Below are positions 9,064 through 19,200 of a stretch of 64,000 nucleotides of DNA, piece after piece (positions within the stretch are counted from its first letter, which is position 1; each line of letters opens with the position of its first letter). The DNA is from Agrococcus sp. ProA11 (lineage in GTDB: Bacteria > Actinomycetota > Actinomycetes > Actinomycetales > Microbacteriaceae), in assembly GCF_039880525.1 (NCBI RefSeq), contig NZ_CP156989.1, positions 1,550,001-1,614,000 of the forward strand, written 5' to 3'. The notes beneath the pieces are model-generated. The model made no database searches, was not told the origin of the DNA, and worked only from the letters and a program-made list of their open reading frames with translations. Both the position numbers and the translations under genes were made by a program.

Positions 9064-11865
9064 TCAGGACTCGCCGGGCTTCGCCGTGATGATGCCCGAC
9101 GACGCGCGGCGTGAACGACGCGCAGCCTTGCCGGTGCCGGGAGCCGGCGCCGCGATCGCGTCGAGGGCGCTCCCGAGCAGGCCGTCGAGGTCGTCGACCG
9201 AAGCCTTGGGAGCGGACTCCTCGCGGTACGCCTCGACCGGGATGTCGAGGATCGACACGACCGGCTCGGCCGCCACGGCCTCGACCGCATCCTGGGACGG
9301 GCGCACGACGCCCGACGGCTGCTCGCCCTGGCCGCGGTCGCGGCCCTGGCGCTCGTTGCGGCTGGAGCGACCCTTCGAGCGACCGCGGCCGGACTGCTGC
9401 CGATCCTGCTGGTCGCCCTGCATGGCGTCGGCCTGGCCCGCGTCGCGCTGCTTGGCGTCGCGCTGGTTCGTGTCGCTCTGCTTTGCGTCGCGCTCGTCTG
9501 CGTCGCTCTGCGTGGCGTTGCGCTGCGTGGCGTCGCCCTGCGCGTCGGCGGCCGCGTCCGGCTGCGCGGGCTCGTGCTCGCCCTCTGCGGCCTTGCTCTT
9601 CGCCGCCAGCGCGACCTGCGACAGGCCCTTGCGCATGTCGTCCGTGATGGCGTGCGTGCCGCCGTTGCCGCCCTGCTGCTGGTGCTCCTGCGGCTGCTGG
9701 TCGTGCTGCTTGCCCCCGCGGCCACGGCGACGGTTCGACGAGCCGCCGCCGTTCTGGTCGCTGCTCTGGCGCTGCGATCGCGAGACGGGCTCGTGGTGCA
9801 CGATGATGCCGCGGCCTGCGCAGATCTCGCACGCCTCCGAGTACGACTCGAGCAGGCCGAGGCCCAGCTTCTTGCGCGTCATCTGCACGAGGCCCAGGCT
9901 CGTGACCTCAGCCACCTGGTGCTTCGTGCGGTCGCGCGAGAGGCACTCGATGAGGCGTCGCTGCACGAGGTCGCGATTCGACTCCAGCACCATGTCGATG
10001 AAGTCGATCACGATGATGCCGCCGATGTCGCGCAGCCGCAGCTGGCGCACGATCTCCTCCGCAGCCTCGAGGTTGTTCTTGGTGACCGTCTCCTCGAGGT
10101 TGCCGCCGGCGCCGACGAAGCGGCCGGTGTTGACGTCGACGACCGTCATCGCCTCGGTGCGGTCGATCACGAGCGAGCCGCCGGAGGGCAGGAAGACCTT
10201 GCGGTCGAGCGCCTTATCGATCTGCTCCGCGATGCGGAAGTGCTCGAACGGGTCGTCGGTGCCCTCGTAGGGCGTGACGCGGTCGAGCAGGTCGGGGGCG
10301 ATCGCCTCCAGGTACTCGCGGATCGTCTCGAGCGCCTCGGAGCCCTGGATGACGAGCTTGCCGAAGTCCTCGTTGAAGACGTCGCGCACGATCTTGACGA
10401 GCAGGTCGGGCTCGGCGTGCAGGCGCTGCGGGGCGGTGCCAGAGGTGCGCTGCTGCTGGATGCGCTCCCACTGGCGGGTGAGGCGCTCGACGTCGTTCGT
10501 CAGCTGCTCCTCGGTCGCGCCCTCAGCGGCCGTGCGCACGATCACGCCGACGCCCTCCGGGAGCACCTGCTTGAGGATCTTCTTCAGGCGCGCGCGCTCC
10601 GTGTCGGGCAGCTTGCGCGAGATGCCGTTCATCGAGCCGCCGGGCACCGAGACAAGGTAGCGGCCGGGCAGCGAGATCTGGCTCGTGAGCCGGGCGCCCT
10701 TGTGGCCGATCGGATCCTTCGTCACCTGCACGAGCACCGTGTCGCCGGGCTTGAGCGCGAGCTCGATCTTGCGCGGCTGGCCCTCGAGCTCTGCGGCATC
10801 CCAGTCGACCTCGCCGGAATACAGCACGGCGTTGCGGCCGCGGCCGATGTCGACGAAGGCGGCCTCCATGCTCGGCAGCACGTTCTGCACGCGGCCGAGG
10901 TAGACGTTGCCGATCAGGCTCGACTCGCTCGACTTCGCGACGTAGTGCTCGACGAGCACGCCATCCTCGAGCACGGCGAGCTGCACGCGGTCGTGCTTCG
11001 AGCGCACGATCATCTGGCGCTCGACGGACTCGCGGCGGGCGAGGAACTCGGTCTCGGTCACCACCGTGCGGCGACGGCCGGCGTCACGGCCCTCGCGGCG
11101 ACGCTGGCGCTTCGCCTCGAGTCGCGTCGAGCCCTTCACCTTCTGCGGCTCGGTGATGAGCGGCTTCTCGTCCTCGGGCTCGCGGCGGCGGTTGCGGCGG
11201 TTGCGGCGCGACGAGCGACGGCCCTGCTGGCGGTCGTCGTCGCTGTCGTCGTCATCGTCGTCGTCATCGTCCGCGAACGCGTCGGCGGCCGGCAGTGTCG
11301 GCAGCGCGGCGAGATCGGGTGCGTGGAACAGCAGGCCGAACGGGCCGCTGGGCAGCGCCGGCAGCACCTTGGCGGCTTCGATCGGGTCGGGCTCGGCTTC
11401 GGCCTCGGATGCAGGGTGCTCGGCAGCGCCGGATGCCGACGTGGCCGGGTCCACGAGGCCGGGCTCGTGGCCGGGCTCCTGGTCGGTGCTCGACTGGTCG
11501 GTGCTCGACTGGTCGGTGCTCGACTGGTCGGTGCTGGACCCGTCGGTGCTGGACCCGTCGGTGCTCGACCCGTCGGTGCTCGACGCATCCTCGCTCGACG
11601 CCTCGCCGGCGTCAGCCGACGCATCCGGCACGGCTTCGCCCGAGTCCGCCTGAGCATCCGTCGCCGGGGCGTCCGTCGCCTGCTCGGCATCCGTCGCCTG
11701 CGCGGCAGCGTCTGCCGACGACGCCCGCTTGCGGGTCGAGACGCGCTTGCGCTTGGGCTTGTCCGCCGCGGCGCTTTCGGTCTCGGTGGTCACTGTCTCT
11801 TCGGCCGCGGTCTGTGCCTGCAGCTCGCCGCCCTCATCGGGGAGGGCCGTGGTGTTCTCTGCCAT
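9064..11865 (-). CDS. rne: Ribonuclease E/G family protein
   Basis: 933 aa from ATG 11865, which follows AGGAG at suitable spacing; a longer in-frame start lies inside the leader. Order: a disordered acidic N-terminal arm (residues 1-250) with a five-residue STDGS/STDQS repeat and a run of Asp; an S1-like RNA-binding part (SSLIGNVYLGRVQNVLPSMEAAFVDIG); the catalytic DNase I-like part near residue 575 with VVDVNTGRFVG and GGIIVIDFIDM, supplying the two metal-binding Asp; and the zinc-link CEICAGRG near 680. A Gln/Arg/Asp-rich tail with a TQRDAKQ-like repeat follows. It cleaves single-stranded mRNA and rRNA precursors; the terminal arms probably scaffold a degradosome, as in mycobacteria. Confidence 0.95.
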   Translation of the reverse strand: MAENTTALPDEGGELQAQTAAEETVTTETESAAADKPKRKRVSTRKRASSADAAAQATDAEQATDAPATDAQADSGEAVPDASADAGEASSEDASSTDGSSTDGSSTDGSSTDQSSTDQSSTDQSSTDQEPGHEPGLVDPATSASGAAEHPASEAEAEPDPIEAAKVLPALPSGPFGLLFHAPDLAALPTLPAADAFADDDDDDDDDSDDDRQQGRRSSRRNRRNRRREPEDEKPLITEPQKVKGSTRLEAKRQRRREGRDAGRRRTVVTETEFLARRESVERQMIVRSKHDRVQLAVLEDGVLVEHYVAKSSESSLIGNVYLGRVQNVLPSMEAAFVDIGRGRNAVLYSGEVDWDAAELEGQPRKIELALKPGDTVLVQVTKDPIGHKGARLTSQISLPGRYLVSVPGGSMNGISRKLPDTERARLKKILKQVLPEGVGVIVRTAAEGATEEQLTNDVERLTRQWERIQQQRTSGTAPQRLHAEPDLLVKIVRDVFNEDFGKLVIQGSEALETIREYLEAIAPDLLDRVTPYEGTDDPFEHFRIAEQIDKALDRKVFLPSGGSLVIDRTEAMTVVDVNTGRFVGAGGNLEETVTKNNLEAAEEIVRQLRLRDIGGIIVIDFIDMVLESNRDLVQRRLIECLSRDRTKHQVAEVTSLGLVQMTRKKLGLGLLESYSEACEICAGRGIIVHHEPVSRSQRQSSDQNGGGSSNRRRGRGGKQHDQQPQEHQQQGGNGGTHAITDDMRKGLSQVALAAKSKAAEGEHEPAQPDAAADAQGDATQRNATQSDADERDAKQSDTNQRDAKQRDAGQADAMQGDQQDRQQSGRGRSKGRSSRNERQGRDRGQGEQPSGVVRPSQDAVEAVAAEPVVSILDIPVEAYREESAPKASVDDLDGLLGSALDAIAAPAPGTGKAARRSRRASSGIITAKPGES

Positions 11866-11990
11866 CGCTGGCGCGCTCCTGTCGCGACCGACACTGCCGG
11901 TCGACATCTCCGTCGCAATCCGGGGCGCGCCCCGGCGCGAATCCTCTCTTCTCACCCCCTTGCGGGGGCGGCCCGGGCAAGGCTTGCCGC
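11866..11990 (-). promoter_or_regulatory. Hairpin-rich 5' leader of rne
   Basis: Read on the minus strand, the sequence before the rne ATG can fold into several consecutive hairpins: GGCAAG/CTTGCC, CCCCC-GCAA-GGGGG with a GNRA tetraloop, and GGGGCGCGCCCC. They are followed by a purine-rich GAGAAGAGAGGATT stretch and the AGGAG ribosome binding site. E. coli rne is autoregulated by RNase E cleavage of its own structured leader; a similar role here is inference. Confidence 0.5.
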
Positions 11991-11994
11991 CCGG

Positions 11995-12023
11995 AAAAAC
12001 TTGTGCGTGCGCCCGTCGGGCGC
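11995..12023 (-). terminator. Intrinsic terminator of the LysE-family gene
   Basis: On the minus strand the GCGCCC/GGGCGC hairpin (12009-12023) is followed by ACGCACAAG and a T5 run (11995-11999), 36 bp downstream of the exporter stop. Confidence 0.65.
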
Positions 12024-12058
12024 GCTGCGGGGAAGTCTACCGCACGGTCGTCGCGTCG

Positions 12059-12742
12059 CTACGGCAGCACGACGCGCACCGCGAGCGCCACGAAGGCGGC
12101 GGCGGCCAGCAGCGTGCCCGCGATCGCGAGCCAGCCGTGCGGCTGCACGCTGCGACCGATGCGTGCGCTGATCAGTACGACCGCGGCGAGGTAGGTGGCC
12201 GAGACCGTCTCCAGGATCAGCATCAGCACCAGCAGGTCGCCGAGCGGTGTGGCTGAGTCGGGATCGATGAACTGCACGAAGAAGGATGCGAAGAAGAGGA
12301 TCGCCTTCGGGTTCAGGAGGCTCGTGACGAGCGCGGTGCGGAACGGCGCGATCCGGGGCCTCGCGATGATCGGGTTCGGGGCCGTGAGCGGGTGCGTCGG
12401 GTTCTCGGTCGGCGCCGGCTCGGCGGTGTGGTCGCGCTTGGCGCGGATGCGAGCGACCGCGCTGCGCACCAGGCCGAGCGCGAGCCAGCACAGGTACAGC
12501 GCGCCCGCCCAGGTCAGGATCCGGAAGACGAGCGGGTTGGCCGAGAGCGCCTGCGCCGAGAGCACCGCGAGCACCATCAGGATGGCGTCGCCGAGGAAGA
12601 CGCCGAGCATCGCGCGGAAACCGGAGCGGCGACCGGCGCGGAGCGAGACGGTGATGACGTAGAGGCTGTTGGCGCCCGGCAGCAGCACGATCACGATGAC
12701 GCCGGCTATGAATGCGGCCAGCGTTGCGGCGTCGAGGCTCAT
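12059..12742 (-). CDS. LysE/LeuE family amino-acid exporter
   Basis: 227 aa from ATG 12742; the preceding 22 codons of open frame lack family character. The N-terminal AAFIAGVIVIVLLPGANSLYVITVSLRAGRRSGF is the RhtB/LysE signature, and about six hydrophobic helices follow, including NPKAILFFASFFVQF. A charged loop near residues 90-130 is long and Pro/Thr-rich. Such proteins export amino acids (leucine, threonine, homoserine, lysine) driven by proton motive force. It is divergent from the VKOR gene with 42 bp between, so the two promoters overlap. The exact substrate is not determined. Confidence 0.9.
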   Translation of the reverse strand: MSLDAATLAAFIAGVIVIVLLPGANSLYVITVSLRAGRRSGFRAMLGVFLGDAILMVLAVLSAQALSANPLVFRILTWAGALYLCWLALGLVRSAVARIRAKRDHTAEPAPTENPTHPLTAPNPIIARPRIAPFRTALVTSLLNPKAILFFASFFVQFIDPDSATPLGDLLVLMLILETVSATYLAAVVLISARIGRSVQPHGWLAIAGTLLAAAAFVALAVRVVLP

Positions 12743-12784
12743 CCGGCACCTCCCGCGATGATTGGATGAGTCCCATGAGGCTTC

Positions 12785-13405
12785 ATGACTGAGATCCGCC
12801 GCGCCCACATCGCAGCGCCGAGGTGGCTCGGCGCGCTGCTGATCGTCACGGGGCTCCTGGGCCTGCTGGGCGCCTTCGCGCTCTCGGTCGAGCGCATCGA
12901 GCTGCTGCTCAACCCGGAGGAGTCGCTCGGCTGCGACCTCAATCCGTTCCTGACCTGCTCGGGCGCGATCGAGTCGGAGCAGGGCGAGCTGTTCGGCTTC
13001 CCGAATCCGTTCCTGGGGCTCATGGCGTTCCCCGCTCCGATCATCGTCGGGGCGCTGACGCTGGGTCGCGTCGCCATGCCCCGCTGGGTGTGGACGGTCT
13101 TCTCGATCGGTGTGCTCGGCGGCTTCGCGATCGTGCTCTACCTCGCGCAGCAGTCGATCTTCGTGCTGGGCTTCGTGTGCCCCTGGTGCTTCCTGGTGTG
13201 GCTGGCGATGTACGCGATGGCGTTCCCCCTGTGGGTGTGGGGCTTCGGCTCCGGCGCGCTCCCCGCTGGGTCAGGCATGCGCCGCGCCTTCGCGAAGCTC
13301 ATCCCGTGGGGCTGGGTCTTCTCGCTCGCCCTCGCCGTGATCCTGGTCGTGACAATCATGATCGTCCTCCCCGGCATCCCCCGCTACCTGCTCAGCAGCC
13401 TCTGA
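12785..13405 (+). CDS. Vitamin K epoxide reductase (VKOR) family protein
   Basis: 206 aa with about five transmembrane helices. Four Cys sit where VKOR needs them: an outer-loop pair in CDLNPFLTCSGAIESEQGELF and the quinone-side pair in the CxxC of VCPWCFLVW. PNPFLGLMAFP is also typical. Bacterial VKOR reoxidises a DsbA-like partner and passes electrons to menaquinone. No Dsb partner is adjacent; a DsbA-like protein lies far away at 63316 but lacks a signal peptide. No thioredoxin domain is fused to it. Confidence 0.93.
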   Translation: MTEIRRAHIAAPRWLGALLIVTGLLGLLGAFALSVERIELLLNPEESLGCDLNPFLTCSGAIESEQGELFGFPNPFLGLMAFPAPIIVGALTLGRVAMPRWVWTVFSIGVLGGFAIVLYLAQQSIFVLGFVCPWCFLVWLAMYAMAFPLWVWGFGSGALPAGSGMRRAFAKLIPWGWVFSLALAVILVVTIMIVLPGIPRYLLSSL

Positions 13406-13434
13406 CAGCAAGCCCCCGACCCGAGCGTCGAGGC

Positions 13435-13566
13435 GTCGAGCTTCCCGAACGAGCGCGGTTCGCCGCGCATCCGCCCGATTGACGGAAGCTCGACCGCTCC
13501 CCGATCGTCGAGCTTCCCGAACGCGTGCGGTTCGTCTCGGGAGCGCGCGTTCTCGGGAAGCTCGAC
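13435..13566. repeat. Two tandem long-arm inverted repeats before ndk
   Basis: GTCGAGCTTCCCGA occurs at 13507-13520 with its perfect 14-bp complement TCGGGAAGCTCGAC at 13553-13566. A related, slightly imperfect unit spans 13435-13494 (GTCGAGCTTCCCG / CGGAAGCTCGAC). Both contain CGAACGNGNGCGGTTCG. They lie between convergent genes and may terminate both strands. Confidence 0.65.
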
Positions 13567-13660
13567 GGATGGCGACGGATGCCGACGGATGCCGACGGGC
13601 GCCGACGGGTGCCGGCGGGTGCCGGCGGATGCCGACGGGTGCCGGCGGGTGCCGACGGGT
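13567..13660. repeat. 10-bp minisatellite
   Basis: Nine full consecutive copies of a 10-bp unit with consensus GCCGACGGGT (variants GCCGACGGAT, GCCGGCGGGT, GGCGACGGAT) run without interruption from 13571 to 13660, directly after the inverted repeats and 36 bp from the ndk stop. Confidence 0.85.
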
Positions 13661-13696
13661 CGGATGGGCGGGCCGTCGTTGCGGCGCGGGTACGGG

Positions 13697-14107
13697 TCAG
13701 GCGAACCAGAGGGCGAGCTCGCGCTCGGCCGACTCCTCGGAGTCGGAGCCGTGCACGAGGTTCTGCTGCACCTTGAGGCCCCAGTCGCGGCCCAGGTCGC
13801 CGCGGATGGTGCCCGGTGCGGCCGTCGTGGGGTCGGTGGTGCCCGCGAGCGAGCGGAAGCCCTCGATCACGCGGTCGCCCTCGAGGCGGATCGCGACCGA
13901 CGGGCCCGAGAGCATGAACTCCACGAGCGGCTCGAAGAAGGGCTTGCCCTGATGCTCGGCGTAGTGCTCCTCCAGCAGTGCCCGCGCGGGCTGCACGAGG
14001 CGCAGGTCTGCGATGACGTATCCCTTTGCCTCGATGCGGGCGAGGATGGCGCCGGTCAGCTGGCGCTTGACGCCGTCGGGCTTGATGAGGACGAGGGTGC
14101 TCTGCAT
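13697..14107 (-). CDS. ndk: Nucleoside diphosphate kinase
   Basis: 136 aa from ATG 14107; upstream codons of the same frame are not conserved. [20 protein letters not shown] starts the ferredoxin-like fold. [20 protein letters not shown] and the catalytic-histidine motif NLVHGSDS (His phosphorylated in the ping-pong reaction) are present. It balances NTP and dNTP pools. Downstream of folC-DUF4233, the usual Micrococcales order. Confidence 0.97.
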   Translation of the reverse strand: MQSTLVLIKPDGVKRQLTGAILARIEAKGYVIADLRLVQPARALLEEHYAEHQGKPFFEPLVEFMLSGPSVAIRLEGDRVIEGFRSLAGTTDPTTAAPGTIRGDLGRDWGLKVQQNLVHGSDSEESAERELALWFA

Positions 14108-14160
14108 GCCCCCAAGCCTACCGATCGCGCGACTCCCGCTCGCCCCGGCCACCCATCCGC

Positions 14161-14220
14161 AGAGTTGTCGCTATCGGCTCGCAAAGGCGCGGCATGAGCG
14201 CCGATAGCGACACTTCTGGC
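14161..14220. repeat. Dispersed palindrome family B, copy 1
   Basis: Arms GTCGCTATCGGC (14167-14178) and GCCGATAGCGAC (14200-14211) are perfect 12-bp complements around a 21-nt spacer, flanked by AGAGTT on the left and ACTTCTGGC on the right. A second copy with the same spacer length lies at 25871-25929. Confidence 0.75.
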
Positions 14221-14284
14221 GATGGATGCGGGTGCCCGCGCGCGCAGGGACGCTGGCGGCGCGATGATGCGCGCGAGCGCCGCG

Positions 14285-14683
14285 CTACGAGCCGGGGGCG
14301 CCGCGCGGGTCGAGGCCCGCGGCGCGCCGCTGCCGCTCGATGCCGCGCGCCTTCACGAAGGTCCAGATCCAGAGGATGACGAACACGAGCGCGACGATGC
14401 CCCAGATGATCTCGACGAAGGTCAGCGCGGCGAGCGCCACCTGCAGCACGAGGCTCACGATCCATCCCCACGGCCGCGACAGCAGCGGCATCGCGGCGAT
14501 CAGCAGCACGAAGACGATGCCGAACGCCGCGGGCTGCGGCCAGTCGCGCGAGATGCCCCAGGCGGCGAGCGCGCCGAAGGCCAGCGCGCTCACCTCCATG
14601 ACGTGCACGATGCGCAGCAGCGACTCCATGGCGCCGCGCTGCGGGCGCTGCCGCCGCGCTGGCTGCTCGGCCTCGGCGGTCAC
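14285..14683 (-). CDS. DUF4233 domain-containing membrane protein
   Basis: 132 aa. Four hydrophobic helices (VSALAFGALAAWGISR, AAFGIVFVLLIAAMPLL, GWIVSLVLQVALAALTFV, IVALVFVILWIWTFVKARGIE) follow a basic N terminus. This matches the DUF4233 membrane family found between folC and ndk in Actinobacteria. Its ATG overlaps the folC stop as ATGA. Function is unknown. Confidence 0.88.
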   Translation of the reverse strand: MTAEAEQPARRQRPQRGAMESLLRIVHVMEVSALAFGALAAWGISRDWPQPAAFGIVFVLLIAAMPLLSRPWGWIVSLVLQVALAALTFVEIIWGIVALVFVILWIWTFVKARGIERQRRAAGLDPRGAPGS

Positions 14684-16209
14684 AGGTCACCTCCGCGCTG
14701 CTCGCCCCGGAGCTGCTCGGCCTCCAGCTGCTCCGCCTCGAGCTCCTCTGCCTCCAGCTCCGGCGCATCCAGCTGCACGGTCGCGGCCTGGCGACGCACG
14801 TCGGGTCGCTGCAGCCAGCCGGTCTCACGGGCGTGGCTGATCACGTCGCCCAGCAGCGTGATGGATCCCGTCACGACCACGGCGCCGCCGCGATCGGCTG
14901 CCGCATCGCGCGCCGTCTCGACCGCGGTCGAGAGGTCGGGCTCCACCAGCACGCGGTCGGCGCCGAGCACCGCGACCGCGGCGCCCGCGAGCTCGTCGGC
15001 GTCGAGTGCGCGCTCGGAGGTGGACTGCGTCACGATCAGCTCGTCGATCACGGGCTCGAGCTCGGTGAGCACGCCCTTCACGTCCTTGCCGGCCAGCACG
15101 CCGAGCACGAGCGTCACGCGCTCGAGGCCGAAGTACTCCCCCAGCGCGGCGCGCAGCGCGGCCGCGCCGTGCGGGTTGTGGGCGGCGTCGGCGATCACGA
15201 GCGGCTCGGTGCCGATCAGGTCGAGCCGGCCGGGCGAGGTCGCCGCGGCGAGTCCGTCGGCGAGCACCTCGGCGGTCATCGGCTGCGAGCCGCCGCCGAG
15301 GAAGGCCTCGACGGCCACCATCGCGAGCGCGGCGTTCCGACCCTGATGCGAGCCCATGAGCGGCACGAGCTGGTCGATGTACTCCGCAGCGAGCCCCTGC
15401 ACGGTGATGAGCTGACCGCCGACGGCCACCGACTGCGTCGTGAGCGAGAAGTCGCGGCCGTCGAGCAGCAGCCGAGCGCCGACCTCCTCGGCCCGCGCCT
15501 CGAGCACCGCGACCACCGAGGGCTCCTGCGCCGCCGAGACGACGATCGCGTCGGGCTTGATGATGCCGGCCTTCTCGCCTGCGATCGCCTCCACCGTCGA
15601 CCCCAGCCGGTTCGTGTGGTCGAGCGCGATCGGCGTGATCACCGCGACATCGCCGTCGGCGACGTTCGTGGAATCCCAGGTGCCGCCCATGCCGACTTCC
15701 AGCACCGCGACGTCGACCGGCGCATCCGCCATCACCGCGAAGGCGAGCACGGTGAACGCCTCGAAGAACGTCAGCCGGCGCTCGCCCTGCTGCGCGAGCT
15801 CGGCGTCGACCATCTCCAGGAACGGCTCGATGTCGTCGTAGCCGCGGGCGAAGGCCTCATCGGAGACGGGCTCGCCATCGATGAGGATGCGCTCGTTGAC
15901 GCGCTCGAGGTGCGGGCTCGTGAGCACGCCGGTGCGCAGCCCATGGGCGCGCAGCAGCGCGTCGGCGATGCGGGCCGTCGACCCCTTGCCGTTCGTGCCG
16001 GTGATGTGGATGACGCGGAACAGCCGCTGCGGGTCGCCCAGCAGCTCGACCGCGCGGCGGGTCGCCTCGATGCGCGGCTCCACCGCCTGCTCCCCCGCCC
16101 GCTCGAGAAGCGCCTGATAGGCGGCCTCGGCCGCCTCCGCGTGCTCGAGCACCTCCAGGATGCGCTCGTCGACCTCGGGCAGCGAGCCCGGCTCCAGCTC
16201 GTCGCTCAT
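14680..16209 (-). CDS. folC: Bifunctional dihydrofolate synthase / folylpolyglutamate synthase
   Basis: 509 aa. The Mur-ligase-type ATP site appears as [20 protein letters not shown], followed by [15 protein letters not shown] (the folate loop) and [33 protein letters not shown] begins the C-terminal domain. It glutamylates dihydropteroate and tetrahydrofolates. A C-terminal extension of [10 protein letters not shown] repeats comes from 15-bp tandem repeats at about 14705-14765 and is not part of the enzyme fold. Both ends overlap neighbours by ATGA (ileS upstream, DUF4233 downstream). Confidence 0.95.
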   Translation of the reverse strand: MSDELEPGSLPEVDERILEVLEHAEAAEAAYQALLERAGEQAVEPRIEATRRAVELLGDPQRLFRVIHITGTNGKGSTARIADALLRAHGLRTGVLTSPHLERVNERILIDGEPVSDEAFARGYDDIEPFLEMVDAELAQQGERRLTFFEAFTVLAFAVMADAPVDVAVLEVGMGGTWDSTNVADGDVAVITPIALDHTNRLGSTVEAIAGEKAGIIKPDAIVVSAAQEPSVVAVLEARAEEVGARLLLDGRDFSLTTQSVAVGGQLITVQGLAAEYIDQLVPLMGSHQGRNAALAMVAVEAFLGGGSQPMTAEVLADGLAAATSPGRLDLIGTEPLVIADAAHNPHGAAALRAALGEYFGLERVTLVLGVLAGKDVKGVLTELEPVIDELIVTQSTSERALDADELAGAAVAVLGADRVLVEPDLSTAVETARDAAADRGGAVVVTGSITLLGDVISHARETGWLQRPDVRRQAATVQLDAPELEAEELEAEQLEAEQLRGEQRGGDL

Positions 16210-19200
16210 GCCTGCGTCCCCTCCGCTGATGCCTGCGCCTGCTCGACCGTGATCGCCTTCTCCAGGGAGATGGCCAGCGGCGATCCGTCGCCCACCCGGT
16301 GCGCGGTGCGCCCGTCGGCGAGCTCGCCCATGGTGTCATCGACGCGCTCGAGCAGCAGCTCGACCGCCAGCGTCTCGCCCTTGACGAGCTCGGCGTTCGC
16401 CTCCAGTGCCGCGACCCCGTGGCTGTCGGAGCCGAGCGTGAGACGGATGCGGTCGCTCACGTCGAGCCCGGCATCCTTGCGCGCCGACTGCACGGCGCGC
16501 ACGACGTCGCGAGCGAGCCCCTCGGCCTCGAGCTCCGGCGTGGTCGCGGTGTCGAGCACCACGAAGCCGCCGCCGGGCAGGAAACCGACGGCTGCGGTGT
16601 CGTCCGCGACCTCGAGCGCGAGCTCGTACTCCCCGTCGACCAGCGCGATGCCGCCGACGGTGACCGTCTCGCCGCCATCGTCGTCGGCGGTCACCGACCA
16701 GTCGCCGGCGCGCGCGGCCTGGATGGCGCCCTGCACGTCCTTGCCAAGGCGCGGGCCGGCCGCGCGGGCGTTGACCTGCAGCCGGCGCGAGATGCCGTAG
16801 CGCTCCAGCGCGTCCTCCGCCGCCTCCTCGAGCACCACATCGCGCACGTTCAGCTCGTCGCGCAGCACGTCGGTGAACGAGGAGACGTCGACGGCGCCGA
16901 CGACCGTGAGGGTCGGCAGCGGCAGCCGCACGCGCTTGCGGGCCTGCTTGCGCAGGGCGTTGCCGACGGACGCGATCGCGCGCACGGCATCCATCTGCGC
17001 CACCAGCTCGGGGTCGGCCGGCAGCTCGTCGGGTGTCGGCCAGTCGGTCAGGTGCACCGAGCGACCACCCGTGAGGCCCTTCCAGACCTCCTCGGTCACG
17101 AGCGGCGACAGCGGTGCCGCGAGCCGGGTGAGGGTCTCGAGCACCGTGTGGAGCGTGTCGAACGGCTCGGCGCCCGAGCCGTCGGACGCGACACCGCGCC
17201 AGAACCGGTCGCGCGATCCGCGCACGTACCAGTTGGTCAGCACGTCGATGAACTCGCGCACCGCCCAGGTGGCGCCCGTGGCGTCGAGTCGCTCCAGCGC
17301 ATCCGTCACCGACACGACCGTCTCGCGCAGCTTGGCGAGGATGTAGCGGTCGAGCACGTCGGCGGATGCGGTCGAGCGCTTCGCGATGTATGGCTGGCCG
17401 TCGGCCGCGCGGTTGGCGTAGGTGGAGAAGAAGTACCAGGTCGACCACAGCGGCAGGTGGAACTGCCGCAGTGCCTCGCGGATGCCCTCCTCCGAGACGA
17501 TGAAGTTGCCGCCGCGCAGGATCGAGCCCTGCATGAGGTTCCAGCGCACGGCATCTGACCCGTAGGTGTCGAACGACTCGTTCACGTCGGGGTAGTTCTG
17601 CCGCGACTTCGACGCCTTGAAGCCGTCGTCGCCGAGGATGATGCCGTGGCTGATGACGTTCTCGAACGCCGGCCGGCCGAAGAGCGCCACCGACAGCACA
17701 TGCATGACGTAGAACCAGCCGCGCGTCTGGCCGATGTACTCGACGATGTAGTCGGCGGGGCTGTGCTCCTCGAACCACTGCTCGTTGTCGAACGGGTAGT
17801 GGAACTGCGCGAAGGGCATGGAGCCGGAGTCGAACCAGACGTCGAGCACGTCGGGGATGCGGCGCATCGTGCTCTTGCCGGTCGGGTCGTCGGGGTTCGG
17901 GCGGGTCAGCTCGTCGATCGCGGGGCGGTGCAGGTCACTCGGTCGCACGCCGAAATCGCGCTCGAGCTCGTCGAGCGAGCCGTAGACGTCGACGCGCGGG
18001 TAGTTCGCGTCGTCGCTCTTCCACACCGGGATCGGGCTGCCCCAGTAGCGGTTGCGGCTGATCGACCAGTCGCGCGCGCCCTCGAGCCACTTGCCGAACT
18101 GGCCGTGCTTGACGTTCTCGGGAACCCAGTTGATCTGCTCGTTCGCCGCCAGCAGGTCGTCCTTGATGTCGGTGACGCGCACGAACCAGCTCGAGACGGC
18201 CTTGTAGATCAGCGGGTTGCGGCAGCGCCAGCAGTGCGGGTAGGAGTGCACGTAGGAGGCCTGGCGCAGCACCCGGCCGTCGTCCTTCAGCAGCTTCGAG
18301 AGCGGCTTGTTCGCGTCGAACACCTGCATGCCCGCGACCGGCGCGACCGCGTCCAGGAACCGGCCGCCATCGTCGACCGACAGGATCGTGGGGATGCCCG
18401 CAGCGGTCGCGACCCGCTGGTCGTCCTCGCCGTAGGCGGGCGCCTGGTGCACGATGCCGGTGCCCTCGCCGGTGGCGACGTAGTCGTCCACGAGGATCTG
18501 GAAGGCGTGCTGCGTGCCCCACTCGTCGGCGTCGGCGTAGAAGTCGAACAGCGGCGCGTAGGTGATGCCGGCGAGCTCGGCGCCCGGCAAGGTGCGCGTC
18601 ACCGCGTCGACGGCATCCTCTGCCGAGTCGTAGCCGAGGTCCTTGAAGTAGCCGGCGACGGTGTCGGCCGCGAGCAGGAAGTCGCCCTCGCCCGCCGTGG
18701 TGCCGTTCGGGCCCGCGGGCACGATCACGTACTCGACGGCCGGACCGACCGCGAGCGCCAGGTTCGTCGGCAGGGTCCAGGGCGTGGTCGTCCACGCCAG
18801 CGCCTTGACGCCCGTGAGACCCAGTGCATCCGCCTGCTCGCCGGCGAGCGGGAACGTGACCGTGAGCGTGGTGTCCTGACGGTCCTGGTAGACGTCGTCG
18901 TCCATCCGCAGCTCGTGGTTCGACAGCGGCGTCTCGTCCCGCCAGCAGTACGGCAGCACGCGGTAGCCCTCGTAGGCGAGGCCCTTCTCATGCAAAGTCT
19001 TGAACGCCCAGATGACGCTCTCCATGTAGGTGAGGTCGAGGGTCTTGTAGCCGCCGTCGAAGTCGACCCAGCGGGCCTGGCGCGTGACGTACGCCTCCCA
19101 CTCGTCCATGTACTGCAGCACCGAGGCACGCGCCTTCTCGTTGAAGACGTCGACGCCCATGGCCTCGATCTCGGCCTTCTCGGTGATGCCGAGCTGCTTC

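Noticed and set aside
9574-12171. An 865-codon plus-strand open frame
   Set aside because: Antisense shadow of rne with high-GC composition only.
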